Assembly: GCA_018466975.1 (NCBI GenBank)
Contig: CM031562.1
Location: forward strand, 1,612,001 to 1,676,000
Direction: 5' to 3'
DNA from: Sparassis latifolia
Taxonomy: Eukaryota; Basidiomycota; Agaricomycetes; Polyporales; Sparassidaceae
DNA: 64,000 bases
Shown: positions 13,001-22,934 of the stretch, in pieces
How positions within the stretch are numbered: position 1 is the stretch's first letter
Layout of the letters: every line of letters begins with the position of its first letter
Notes under the pieces: model-generated
Databases searched by the model: none
Seen by the model: only the letters and a program-made list of their open reading frames with translations
Told to the model about the DNA's origin: nothing
Position numbers and translations under genes: made by a program

Positions 13001-13348
13001 GCCGTACCAAAGGTCTATTACCATGGCTCTTTCTTACCACCACTGCGTTGATGACACCCTACGTACCTTCTCTTTGCACAGTCCCAACAGCTACAAATGT
13101 TACCAATGTCAAATCCTGACGTGCAACCTGGAACCGTAGAAACGCAGCAAATGCGCGTTGTGGCGCCTGTTGGTGTAAGTATCTTCTCACATCGTTGCGA
13201 AGAGGATGGTACTAAGGATTATTGTGCAATCCAGGCTAATGTGAGGCTACGACTGCGGATATCGTACTCGCTGGCGGGGCGCAGTATTCAGGACCAGGTG
13301 GATTTTGCTGGATTTCCGCCTGGCTTGACGAGCGGTGCAACTTCATGA
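10076..13348 (+). CDS. APL4: AP-1 clathrin adaptor complex, gamma subunit
   Basis: Large subunit of the trans-Golgi/endosome AP-1 coat that sorts cargo into clathrin vesicles. The tiny first exons are 10076-10097 (MVYHNLK), 10146-10174 and 10223-10494, and the next starts at 10545. The first intron, 10098-10145, is GC-AG. The trunk reads [41 protein letters not shown] and FGQMECLKL, then HEAT-like repeats through about 12360. The hinge (about 12420-12850) is rich in Ala, Pro and Gln and has [18 protein letters not shown] and [10 protein letters not shown], plausible clathrin or accessory-protein sites. The C-terminal gamma-ear starts at [16 protein letters not shown] and ends [14 protein letters not shown]. 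Estimated length is 850-880 aa, normal for the family. The gene shares a short 5' region with the divergent forkhead gene. Confidence 0.95.
10098..10145 (+). other. GC-AG intron 1 of APL4
   Basis: The donor reads CTCAAAG/GCATGA and the acceptor CCGGGCAG; the intron is 48 nt. Removal joins MVYHNLK to [10 protein letters not shown], the conserved N-terminus of fungal gamma-adaptins. No usable GT donor lies at this point. Confidence 0.75.
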
Positions 13349-13579
13349 TGTCTACTGTAGCTGGGGATATCTATTGTCGATTCTAATTTGTGATAATTCA
13401 CTCTGATTGTCGTATACCTTCGTTGTTTCTGGAAAATATTCTAGATTGTTTGTCGCAGTTCTTCCGATACGGTTATGCAACGGTGATCGACACCAGCCGT
13501 TTCGCGATATAGCAGAGTTCATAATGTGTTACAAAAGTAAGTTAACAGTAGCATAATACAACACGAAGGGACCTAACAT

Positions 13580-16500
13580 CTAGATAAACATCTGCAAGGG
13601 ATGGCGGTCGTACACATTTTGACCTTCGCTCAGCTCTCCCAGATCGGGATAGAATGGTACAAGAGCATCAGCGGCACCAAGGTAGAGAGAGTTGTAGATG
13701 CGCCAGTACACCTACACAAATACGTGAGCTCAACATCAATGTAGAGCCTTATAGACACTCACCTCTCTTACTTTCCTGGCAGGGTGGAAGAGACCCTGCA
13801 GGATATAACTGAGTAAGACTCCAGGACCCAATGTCACTCGCATGGCTTCAATCGCTTCCATGACAGCGCCGATGACGTGAGGTGATGTCTCGAAACAGTT
13901 CGGCCACACGAGGTTCATCAAATGCAGCATTGAGTCTTCGCAACCCAAACCTGCAACTCCAAGGGCAAGATGCTTTACGATCGTACTTGCGGTTTGACGA
14001 TGCACGAGGTCACGGTCGGTCAGGGCATCTTCGAGCATTGTCACAACAGAATCCGCGTAATACGCAGATTGTGGTCCGACGTACTCGAAGACGAATGACA
14101 ATGCTTTCAGGCAACCCGTCCTGACATTCAGCTCGGCAGTGCGATACTCGTTCAAGATGGCAGGAATGCAAGTAAAGGCTGAGACAAACAGATAATTAGT
14201 GTTCGCTACAAGCGCAAATGATGTTATGAGATATTACTCACGACCGCAAGTCTCTGCGACGATAGCAATGGCGACGGTACTGCACACGCGACTTTGACGC
14301 TCTTGAACGCGAAGATTCGTAAGCAGAACTTGAAGCACGTCCTGAGGACCCAGACTCTTAGCAATGTAACCGAAGGAATTCACCGCAGCACGACGAATGC
14401 CCTTCTTGTGCGCCTTCAGTAAATCTAGCAACTCGAAGCAAATACGCATCCATTCTCGAGCAGGGACATATTCTGCACCACGATCGGCTGCGGAGGACAT
14501 GGATGAGCGAGGTTAATCCTGCCTAAGGAATAAAGAGACACACCTATGCGACCGATCAAGTTAATCGTGGCTTCTTGTACTTTCTCATGCCGATTCCGAA
14601 GAATGGGTGTCATACGCGGCACTGTAATGCAACGTCAGTACGACGGCACGACGCTAAGTATAATAAAATGATACTCACGCAGATCTTTCACAGGGGGATT
14701 CATCTGGGTCATGCCGACCACGTTGGCAATTGCTCCCTCGGCGGCGATGATACTACCCAACGTATCCGGATACTCTTCACCCAGCTGCTCGAATAGTACC
14801 AGTCCAAGCTTGTTCAACAACTGATCTTCCCCACACTGCTTGATCACGACTGCCAAGCGGGTCGTCAGGTCAGCTGCTTGCTGACGAACTTTGGCACTCT
14901 TGTTGTTCAGGCGCCACAAGATGGTTGATACAATTTGGGTCAAGTATGGCTTCACTCGAATACCTGGAAACCGACAACGTAAGTCAAAAGAATCGGAGGG
15001 AAAGTAAATAGATGTACCAAGTGCGTTAACCACGGTACCAAAGCCGTCGAGCATTACCTGATCCTCGGTAGTTTGCTCCTGGAAGGAGTAGATGATACCA
15101 TCGACAAGCCGGACCTCCAGCCGCTCATCGATGTCTGAGGCACCTAGAGAAGCAACCACCTTTGTGATAGTCTCCATGACCATCTTACGATATGGCTCTG
15201 CTTCATCCTTCAGCTCGTTGACAATCCTACCAACGATCTCTGCAACTCCTGCCTTCTGAGCCAACTCGACCGTGGTCTCCACCACCTGCCGGTAGTTCCG
15301 CCTATCAAGCGCCATACGACGGACCCAGAACGCCTTGAAGAAGTCTGGTAGAATATCCTGTTTGATGTACTGGGATGTGACACCCTCTGTGGCAGCGCAC
15401 TGCTGGACAACTTTCAACACAATCTTCTTCATCTCTTCATCCGACGTCTGAAATTCACGGATGAGGATGATGGTGACTTCCTTGATGTAGTAAGCCACAT
15501 ATTCGGGATCCATCAACGGCAAGATGAAACCGATGGCCTTCAAGAAGGCGGCCAAACTCTTGCCACGATGAAGACGGATGCCGACCCACAGCGGTTTGAG
15601 GACATTATCGAACGATTCAATACCGTAGGGTGCGGACGCTTCAGCCAAGGCTGCCAGGCCCAACGCAGTCATCGTCCTAACCTTCTGCTGTTCGTCCTGG
15701 AGTCCGTGCGCGATACACTCGACAAGATTGCGAAGGTGAGGAAGGACAGCGCAACCCATCATGATGGCAATCTGCTGAACAATACGGATACCTGTATGAC
15801 GAGCTTGCCATGACTTCTTACTCCTGCAAACAGCTTTGAGGAAAGGGAGTAGAGACGGGATGCCGAGCGCAGAAGCGACAACAGAGAATGCTCGAGCAGT
15901 GGTGTTACGCACGTACTCGTCGGCATGGTCGATATCGGGTCGCATGGTGGAGATCATGTGGGCGAGACCAGCCGCCTTGGAGAGATTAGAAATGATTTCT
16001 CGACCTTCGACACGAGCATAGTAATCCTCATCAATGAGCAAGGGCTCGATGACGACGAGAATCTTGTGAACGTAAGGACGAACAAGATCGTCGAGTTTGT
16101 AGAGTACACGGTCAATAACTTTGACAAGAAGGTGACGCTCTTGGTCTTCGAGGGTACGCTCCATAAGTAGAGGAAGAATCTTGTCGAAGAGAGGTCCAGC
16201 TCCGAATTCTCGAGCTTTGTCGGTGATCTGTCTCAACGCCGTTTTCCGAACGGGAGGTGTACCGTTCTTGATTTTGAGGAGGAGACGCATAATCTTGCGT
16301 TCCTTCATCTCCTCAACGGACAGCTCCGTCTCATCCTCTTCTTTGAGGATTTTGGCGAAGTACTGCGCATCTTCAGCCTTGAAGAATGCCAGACTACCGA
16401 CGCCAGGGATCTCTGTAGGAAGTTCGGGGGCGAGACCGGCAGCAGCGGCGGCGGCGGCGGCATCAGAACTCTCTTGGATTTGGAATCCACCAACCTCGGT

Positions 16501-17319
16501 GACGGGTGTCGCAGTCAACTTCGGAGGGCGGACAAGAGGGGCGTACCCTGGAGGCGGAGTTACGATGGCATAGCCGCTGGATGGAAGGATTGCTTCGAGT
16601 TCTTCGTCCGTAAGGTACCGATTGTGCTTGTCCTCCTGCATGAATCCGGGCGCGTTCATGATGATTGGCGTCATGGGGACGTCAATGCCGCCATTCGCAG
16701 CGACTGGTGTCTGGTCCCATCTTGACCGCTTGGGTGTTTCCCCAGGGGCACTAACATCGGCGGGAGTGGCATCCCAACGAGAACGCCGCTTCTTAGGTGC
16801 AGCGCCTTCAAGAGCCTCCTTGGACCACTCACCACCCTTGTTCTCCTTGTTCTCTCCACCATCCTCAGCCGTGTCACTCACATCCCATCGCCGCTTGCGT
16901 TTTGTTCCCGACATAGCTGCGAGCTCCTGAGCAGCTGCCTGTAGCTCAGCCCTAGGCGGGGTTTTGTCCAGGTCCATCTTCGCCTTCCCCTCTTCTCGCG
17001 CCTGCTTCTCTTTCTCCTCTATAGCCCGCCTCACCCTTTGTTCTTCTTTTTCGAGTAACTGCACCTTCATTGCATCCTTGTAACCACCCTCCACATCCTT
17101 CCCCTCCTCAGCGGCCTTGAATGCATCGCCGCTTTCATTGGCCTGGCGGTTGAACTTGCGATTATGGTAGTCGGATTGTCGTGATGCGATTTGACGCTTG
17201 GACGCTGTCTCGGCGAAAGGATCAACGTTTTCCTCCTCAGCAAGATCAGCAAACTCCTGAAGGACCTCCTTTGGAGCGGTGAAAGAGTCAACAAGTCTCG
17301 GAGAGCCTGGAGAAGTCAT
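13580..17319 (-). CDS. SF3B1: U2 snRNP splicing factor SF3B subunit 1 (Hsh155/Prp10)
   Basis: HEAT-repeat core of the SF3b complex, which clamps U2 snRNA on the branch point in the spliceosome. The ATG at 17319 gives [13 protein letters not shown]. The N-terminal region carries the family's RWD-TP repeats ([22 protein letters not shown]) and the p14/U2AF-binding style segment [15 protein letters not shown]. The HEAT array follows. [20 protein letters not shown] keeps the lysine that matches the human K700 hotspot, and [12 protein letters not shown] and [18 protein letters not shown] are near-universal. The C-terminus is [20 protein letters not shown], with the stop at 13580. One intron at about 14,965-15,020 can be read through in frame but is removed by comparison with the family (ALG joined to IRVKPYL). 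Others lie near 13,715, 14,180, 14,515 and 14,650. Expected length is about 1,130 aa. Confidence 0.96.
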
Positions 17320-17720
17320 GATCGTAAGCAGCAAGAGTACGAGGTGAGTAGCACTGGTACTGTGCTGAATAACGCGCGGTAGGAACGCCACAAGTTCGCA
17401 CTCCGACAAGTCACAGCTCAGTCACACGTTCACATATGGTAACTCTAGTATTCACGCTCATTAATTTACATGAGCCGCCGGACGACATTGCTACCACAGG
17501 AAGTTGGCATATGAAGGGAATTTACATAGCTTTCTTACACACGCCTGCAACTCCTGCGGGTCGGTGGCATGTACGGCGCTGCAGTGGCATCTGAATTTAA
17601 CACTTCAGAAAGAACAACATCATCGTCAGGTATAGCATATGCTGCTCATGCCACACAACTTGTTGGTAAGATGGGAGAAACTGTAAAGACTCATTATTCA
17701 GCCATACATTCTCTTGCCAG
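17320..17720. other. intergenic, upstream of SF3B1
   Basis: About 400 bp between the SF3B1 start and the MZT1 stop, both on the minus strand. It should contain the SF3B1 promoter and the MZT1 3' end. I see no TATA box, repeat or coding exon. Confidence 0.4.
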
Positions 17721-18053
17721 CTAGTGTCTGCTGTTCGTTGAAGGCTGTACATTCAATGCCTGACTTTCTCTGCGAAGCTCCTGGATGACAGCCTGTAAAA
17801 TTTCAATTCCTGCGTGGCCGCGCTCAGTATGCACACGTACCGCAAGTGCTTCCGGATTAACACCGCTTTCAATCATTCCAACACATGTCGCAAGCGTTTC
17901 TTTGTCCAGCTGTGTATTCAGCAACTGCGAAATATCATGCAGGGCTGGAAAATCCTGTCAGTCAGCGGAACGTTACTCCCAAAGCGCGAGTTACTCACTG
18001 TCCAATGTCTGCTGAGCTGCAGAAATTCTGTCTGACTCTCGTGTGTTAGACAT
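17721..18053 (-). CDS. MZT1: MOZART1 homologue, gamma-tubulin complex subunit
   Basis: Small protein that binds the N-termini of gamma-tubulin complex proteins and targets the complex to microtubule-organising centres. Three exons: 18053-17999, 17944-17841 and 17792-17721, giving 76 aa. The first junction makes LDTLHDISQLLNTQLDKETL and the second makes GVNPEALAAVIQELRRES. Both blocks match the conserved core of MOZART1/Mzt1 (LNTGLD-ETL, NPEALA-VIKELR). The second intron (17793-17840, 48 nt) is a multiple of three without a stop, so an unspliced reading would wrongly insert 16 residues. Length and motif order are those of the family, so confidence is high despite the size. Confidence 0.92.
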
Positions 18054-18320
18054 TCTCAACCTGTTGACATGGACAGCGATGGTTTTGGTTCAATATACCG
18101 ATGCCACGAGGGGAGTCGATTGTCGGTATCTCGATCACTTCGGAGATTGCCACACGCAGTCGCAAATGACCCAATTGTGATAACCTCATCAGCGTTCGCG
18201 ATGATCATATTCAACGTAGTCTGAGTAAGTAAGTCACGCAAGTATTCTGGGATCCTTGTAACAACGCTCGATTAAACTCAGTATATCTCCTCATCTCTCA
18301 GCATTTCTCGTCTACTCGAG

Positions 18321-19027
18321 ATGTCTTGGAAATCTCCTCTTGAAGGATACGAGGGCGCGGAACCTCTCCCCACCACAATAAACCCGGATGGAAAGTCGTT
18401 GTATAACCCGCCGGGGCCTCTTTCGCAGGCGTATGATGAGTTCCCAAAGCCTATCGATTCATCCAATAATGGGTTCGACTTCCACAGTACGTAGATGTAT
18501 CTGACTCTGCGTCTAACCGCTAAACCCAGTGTGCAGTATATTACTTTCAGTCCAGTCCTTCTGAGACGCAATATGCCAAAGAACTTCACGAGCGCATTCG
18601 GAGGGAGTTTCCCGAGGTATGTGTGCTGGACTCCGGGAAACATTTTGTGCTGAGAGAACTTGGTTCAGCTGCGCATCTACAGGTTTTGGGATAAGCCAGT
18701 TGGTGAGTCGACTGTTTCGAAGACACGACTTATACTGACTTGTTGTCACGCAGGACCTCACCCAGTTGCCATGTTCGAGGTGAACGTTTTCAACCCTCAC
18801 CAAACCGGTACCTTCTTCTCCTGGCTCGCAGTCAATCGAGGACCCTGCTCGTATGTTCAGTCCGTGTCATGGCCTCCACCAATTGTGAGCTAACACATGC
18901 ACTCAGTGTTCTCATACATCCGAACACGGGAGACTCGCTGAAGGATCACACTGAATTAGCGACATGGATGGGCAGGCCTTGGCCGTTGCAGACTGAAGGT
19001 CTGAAACGTCGGCAGGCTCCTGTTTGA
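18321..19027 (+). CDS. DOPA 4,5-dioxygenase family protein (extradiol ring cleavage)
   Basis: The family includes the Amanita muscaria enzyme that opens the ring of DOPA to betalain/muscaflavin precursors; most members have no tested substrate. Five exons: 18321-18486, 18537-18616, 18669-18702, 18754-18850 and 18907-19027, giving 165 aa. Conserved histidines that could hold the metal are H55 (FDFHIYYF), H96 (PVGPHPVAMFEV), H130 (VLIHPNTGD) and H140 (KDHTELATWMG). There is no signal peptide, so it is probably cytosolic. It is shorter than the Amanita enzyme (from memory about 228 aa), mostly at the ends. The start is the first ATG (GAGATGTCTTGG). It is divergent from MZT1 across 267 bp, and the transposon cluster begins about 330 bp downstream. 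Confidence 0.85.
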
Positions 19028-19351
19028 ACAATGTTCACAATAGTCGTACAACATAACATTGTACTTGTACCTATGTATGCCCGTGCCAGCATTGCAATAA
19101 TGTCCATTGAATCGCGATGATGGCATGATTGGGCGCGGATTGAGTAAGTGCACGTGGAATCGCGTTGAATCGCGCTTAGGACCCACCAACTCCTCCAAGA
19201 GCTCCGATGCCATGACCACCGAAAATGGGCCCGCCGCACGCGCAAGCTTCAACGCCCGATCCCCGAAAATCATCGAAAACCCGGAAAAGCTTTCGAGCCC
19301 TTTGGCGAAAGGTCCCCGAAAAGTGGGTCCTCAGGAGCAGAGGGAAAAAAT
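19028..19351. other. intergenic left of the mobile cluster
   Basis: No gene seen. From about 19,165 the sequence is rich in CCGAAAA/CCGGAAAA motifs. Similar motifs recur right of the mobile element (26,060-26,140), and short blocks (AGGACCC, GAGCTCCGAT) recur there in inverted orientation near 26,155-26,195. This hints at an older repeat that received the element. Confidence 0.35.
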
Positions 19352-19360
19352 GGTCAATAT
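19352..19360. repeat. left copy of 9-bp target site duplication
   Basis: GGTCAATAT directly abuts the left inverted repeat and recurs at 25965-25973 directly after the right one. The bases beyond differ, so the duplication is exactly 9 bp. Confidence 0.88.
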
Positions 19361-19517
19361 CAGGCTCCTAAAACCATCCGTCGCTATAGCGTTCTCGCTC
19401 CTACATCCCAACATATGTTTCAAATGATCATGTGACATATGTTTTATGCGACTTACCTGTTTGAGAGACTATTGCCGGAAAAGGATAGCCGAACGAGACT
19501 CTCAGAGGAGGAGAACG
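19361..19517 (+). repeat. left terminal inverted repeat, outer part
   Basis: Matches the reverse complement of about 25,817-25,964, apart from an 8-bp indel and one visible substitution. It ends GGAGAACG exactly where the nested retrotransposon starts. Confidence 0.9.
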
Positions 19518-19665
19518 GTGAAGTTTGACTTAGCAGCGAGCTTGCGAGCATCTAAGTCAAACTAGTGCTTACTAAGCGAGAAGCTGAATGCGGGAGGACA
19601 CCAGCGTCTACGTTGTCTTCCTCCTCCTCCGCATTCAGCTGTCTCGCCGAGCCGTTTTTTCATCC
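19518..19665 (+). repeat. split direct repeat A1
   Basis: A 148-bp block starting GTGAAGTTTGACTTAGCAGC. It appears identical to 24750-24897. Confidence 0.93.
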
Positions 19666-19705
19666 TGGTGTTATCAACACGCACGATCTCCACGATCTGT
19701 CAACC

Positions 19706-21049
19706 ATGCCTCAAAGTGGACCTCCCGCAGGTGTGCCGGGCAAAGACATGAGCCTATTCGCGGGCGATGGTGAGAGATCAGTTGGGGGGAGTAGAGGCAC
19801 GAGGCAGCCAGCCTCGGAAATAGCGGCCTCTTCGAGCGAGAAGCGGCGCCGCAATGCGGAAAGGGCTAGCCGGAGAGAGGACGGCGAGGACGACGTGAGC
19901 GACGACGAGTCCGTAGACTTCCCTGAAGGAGAAGAGAATGATCCAGAGGCGATCGAGACGCAGCTCGGCGGTGTACCGCAGCCTACGACACCCGAGAAGA
20001 GCATTGACAATCACACCTTACTGTCCCAGATCTTAGAAATGACACCGCAGAGCCAGAAAATTGCTCTCGCGATGTGGCAGCAAGGACATAAGTCCCAGAA
20101 GTCAGGGAAGCCCACCAACGCATGCATAGAGGGTCCCCCGCTCACAGTCCTCTCCGAAAAGAAGATCGGACTCTTTTCCGCGCGGATGGCGCAGCCGCAC
20201 CCACAACTCGCGGTGCTGCTTGTGAACGGGCACCACTTACCTCTCTCTCTGTGCACCACGGCGACTATCCAAGACATCTATCACAACCCTGAGAAGCTGC
20301 ACTTTAAGAAGATGTATGACCTCCAGGGAACGAAGAAGGAAATGGTCGATGTAGAGAGCTGGGCCAAGACCGAGCACAAGATGCAGCCGGAGGAGTGGCG
20401 GGACGCGTGGCGCCATTTCATGGGTATTCTAGAGCGTGTTTGCGACAAGCCCCTCCAGCGGCGTTTTGCTGAGCATTTCACATGGCTTTCCGAGCGGGAG
20501 GACTTCACGGAATCTTTCCCGACTGTCCTCGCATTCGACATCGACATTCGACGTGCTTACTTCATGTCCTCAGCACCATTCGAAGTGGGATCCACCGACT
20601 ATAAGGAGCATTTTGTGCAGGTTCAAATGCGATCCCTTCGTGAACTCGCATCACAGGTGGCGGTGGCAGCAGCGGTGCCCAGCCGTGGGCGCTTCGACTA
20701 CAGACGCCCCCCACCCGATGCTCCTCCTGAGGCTGCATCTGCCTCCGATAAGCCCTTTCGCGGGGGCAGGGCACCCACATCCGCCGGTGTGCTCTGCCTT
20801 ATCTGCGGCGAGAGCGGACACCGGGCAAACGCCTGCGTGCGAACCACAATGCACAGCGGCAAACCCGTCTTCTCCACCTGGTCTGACAACCGACTCCTCG
20901 TCTATTCAACACGAGCAGAGCTGTGTCTCGGCTGGAATGTGCAAGGAAAGTCTCCCTGCAAGGGCCGTTTCTGCCCCGGAACAGGTGGACATCGCTGCTC
21001 CTTCTGCGGTTCCAGCGGTCATACCGCTACGAGTAAGCGGTGCCTCTGA
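19706..21049 (+). CDS. retrotransposon Gag-like protein with zinc knuckles
   Basis: About 447 aa from the ATG at 19706 (MPQSGPPAGVPGKDM). This is the first ATG in a suitable context after repeat A1; the frame is open further upstream. The N-terminal third is acidic and Ser/Arg-rich. The middle is unremarkable capsid-like sequence (EEWRDAWRHFMGILERV). The C-terminus holds a CX2CX4HX4C knuckle (CLICGESGHRANAC) and a second CX2CX4HX5C (CSFCGSSGHTATSKRC). Such knuckles bind the element's RNA. The frame is intact. The end overlaps the start of the reverse transcriptase, which lies in the +1 frame. Confidence 0.85.
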   Translation: MPQSGPPAGVPGKDMSLFAGDGERSVGGSRGTRQPASEIAASSSEKRRRNAERASRREDGEDDVSDDESVDFPEGEENDPEAIETQLGGVPQPTTPEKSIDNHTLLSQILEMTPQSQKIALAMWQQGHKSQKSGKPTNACIEGPPLTVLSEKKIGLFSARMAQPHPQLAVLLVNGHHLPLSLCTTATIQDIYHNPEKLHFKKMYDLQGTKKEMVDVESWAKTEHKMQPEEWRDAWRHFMGILERVCDKPLQRRFAEHFTWLSEREDFTESFPTVLAFDIDIRRAYFMSSAPFEVGSTDYKEHFVQVQMRSLRELASQVAVAAAVPSRGRFDYRRPPPDAPPEAASASDKPFRGGRAPTSAGVLCLICGESGHRANACVRTTMHSGKPVFSTWSDNRLLVYSTRAELCLGWNVQGKSPCKGRFCPGTGGHRCSFCGSSGHTATSKRCL

Positions 21050-22934
21050 GCGCGATCACATCATCACACCATACGACGCCGACGCCTTCGAGTCAATCCT
21101 TCGCCATCTCGGCCTTTTTGATCGCTATCCGTCACTTCCATACAAACTTCGTTACGGCTTCCCCATCGGCACGTTTGATACTCTTCATCGCACCTTTGCT
21201 CCGCCCAATCATTCATCTGGCATAGAGCATATGTCCTTCATCAAAGCATATGTCTCCGAGCAAGTATCTCTTGGACGCATGACTGGTCCATACATGAAGG
21301 ACCAAGTCGAAACAATCTTGGGATCACACTTCGTCTCTTCACCTCTCGCTGTCGTCCCCAAAGCGGGCTCGAAGAAATTCCGTCTTGTCCAAAATTGCTC
21401 TTATAAAGATGAATTTGGTGTGTCCGTCAACAGCCAAATTGACTCCGACGATTTTCCCACAAAATGGGGTACCGCAGCTCAGGTGGCCGAAATTGTGAGT
21501 GCCGCTCAATTATCTCCTGCCGCGTGAACTCGGGCAGCTCTATTTGGGAGGGGTGCACGTCCGGTCTCCGGTGCCCCCACCGTCTGCGCTGCAGATCACC
21601 CTTCCGGTCGCGGAGGGTGCACAATTGCCATGCCCGTCCGGTCTCCGGGGCCATGCGGGCGCTGCCCTATTATTAACTCGTTGCGGGAGCTTGCCACTGT
21701 CTGCAAAGTTCTGACCGCTCCTGCCTTGGTCTCACAGATTGCTGATGCACCGCGCGGTGCTCAGGCTGCATGCCTTGACATTGACTCTGCCTTTCGCAAC
21801 CTTCCCATCCACCCGCCTCACAAAGCCTTCCTCGTAATTCAGTGTGATGCGGGACAATTCTACATTGACCACGTCCTACCATTTGGTGTGTCGTCTGGCA
21901 CAGGTGTGCAAGGTGAGCCAATGGATGCTATTGTGGACATCCTCGCAGCACATGGGATTGGCCCTTCTCGGAAGTGGGTGGATGACCTCATCAATTTTCG
22001 TTTTCCACTGTCGTGCACGGGCACCGATAGTGACCCCTTCAGATATGCATATGGTCTCACGGACATCTTTCGAATCACCACTCCACTCGGCATCCCGTGG
22101 CATCAAACAAAGTTATCCGATTACTCCTACCATGCTGTTTACAGTGGTTTCCTCTGGGACATCGAGCGCAAGTATGTTTCCTTGCCTGAGGAGAAGCGAG
22201 CGAAGTATCTCTCGAAACTCGAAACCTTCCTTGTGGCATTAAGCAGAGGCCGCGTATCGCAGCACGATGCCATGTCTATTAATGGCATGCTCTCACATGT
22301 CACCTTCGTCTACCCTCACGGCCGGGCTTTCCTCACCAACCTCTGCACATTTGTCGCATCATTTAAGAACCGCTTCGCACCACGCTATGCCCCACACTCA
22401 GTTACCTCTGACATGCGTTGGTGGCATACCACCCTCTCAGTTCCTGATGTTGGTCGTTCGCTAACTTCACGAGGCCCGCTGCAAGACGTTGGTATCTGGG
22501 TGGATGCCTCCTCCAGCTGGGGGATTGGCATTATTGTCGAAGGCCAGTGGAGCGCCTGGCGCTGGCGCGTGAGCCAGGTTCCTGGAAGAGCGATGGACGG
22601 GACATTGGCTGGGCGAAATGATCGCGGTCGAGCTTGCAGTGCGAACTGTCGAGGTGCTGGGTCACCGTGATGCAAATGTCCTTATCCGGGGACAACCAGG
22701 GCGTACAGGGTGCATTTACACGCCGCCGTAGCCGAAATTTCAAGTCAACGCCTCTATACGTCGTGCTGACATAATCTCCATGTCCTCAATATTCTTTTCA
22801 CTGTGCGCTATGTTAACACTAAAGACAATTTGGCGGACCGAGTCTCTCGCGGCGACCCGGATCCCTCAATGTCTCGTCGGCTCCCATCCTTTATGCTCCC
22901 CGAGGAGCTCACTTTCTTTCTGGTTGATGCCTAA
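20937..22934 (+). pseudogene. reverse transcriptase-RNase H of the Ngaro element, frame broken
   Basis: The reading frame is +1 relative to gag and overlaps it by about 110 nt if the ATG at 20937 is used. Seen: SFIKAYVSEQVSLGRM, FRLVQNCSYKDEFGVSVNSQ, AACLDIDSAFRNLPIHP (motif A), HVLPFGVSSG and KWVDDLI (motif C, a VDD variant of YxDD). RNase H starts with GIWVDASSSWGIG. A 243-nt spliceosomal-type intron, 21495-21737 (GTGAGT..CTCACAG), must be removed to join AEI to IADAPRG; it contains stops. RNase H is disrupted by about five small indels between 22,580 and 22,790, visible as the conserved text moving between frames. The frame recovers and ends at TAA 22932-22934, overlapping the recombinase ATG. 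Confidence 0.82.
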
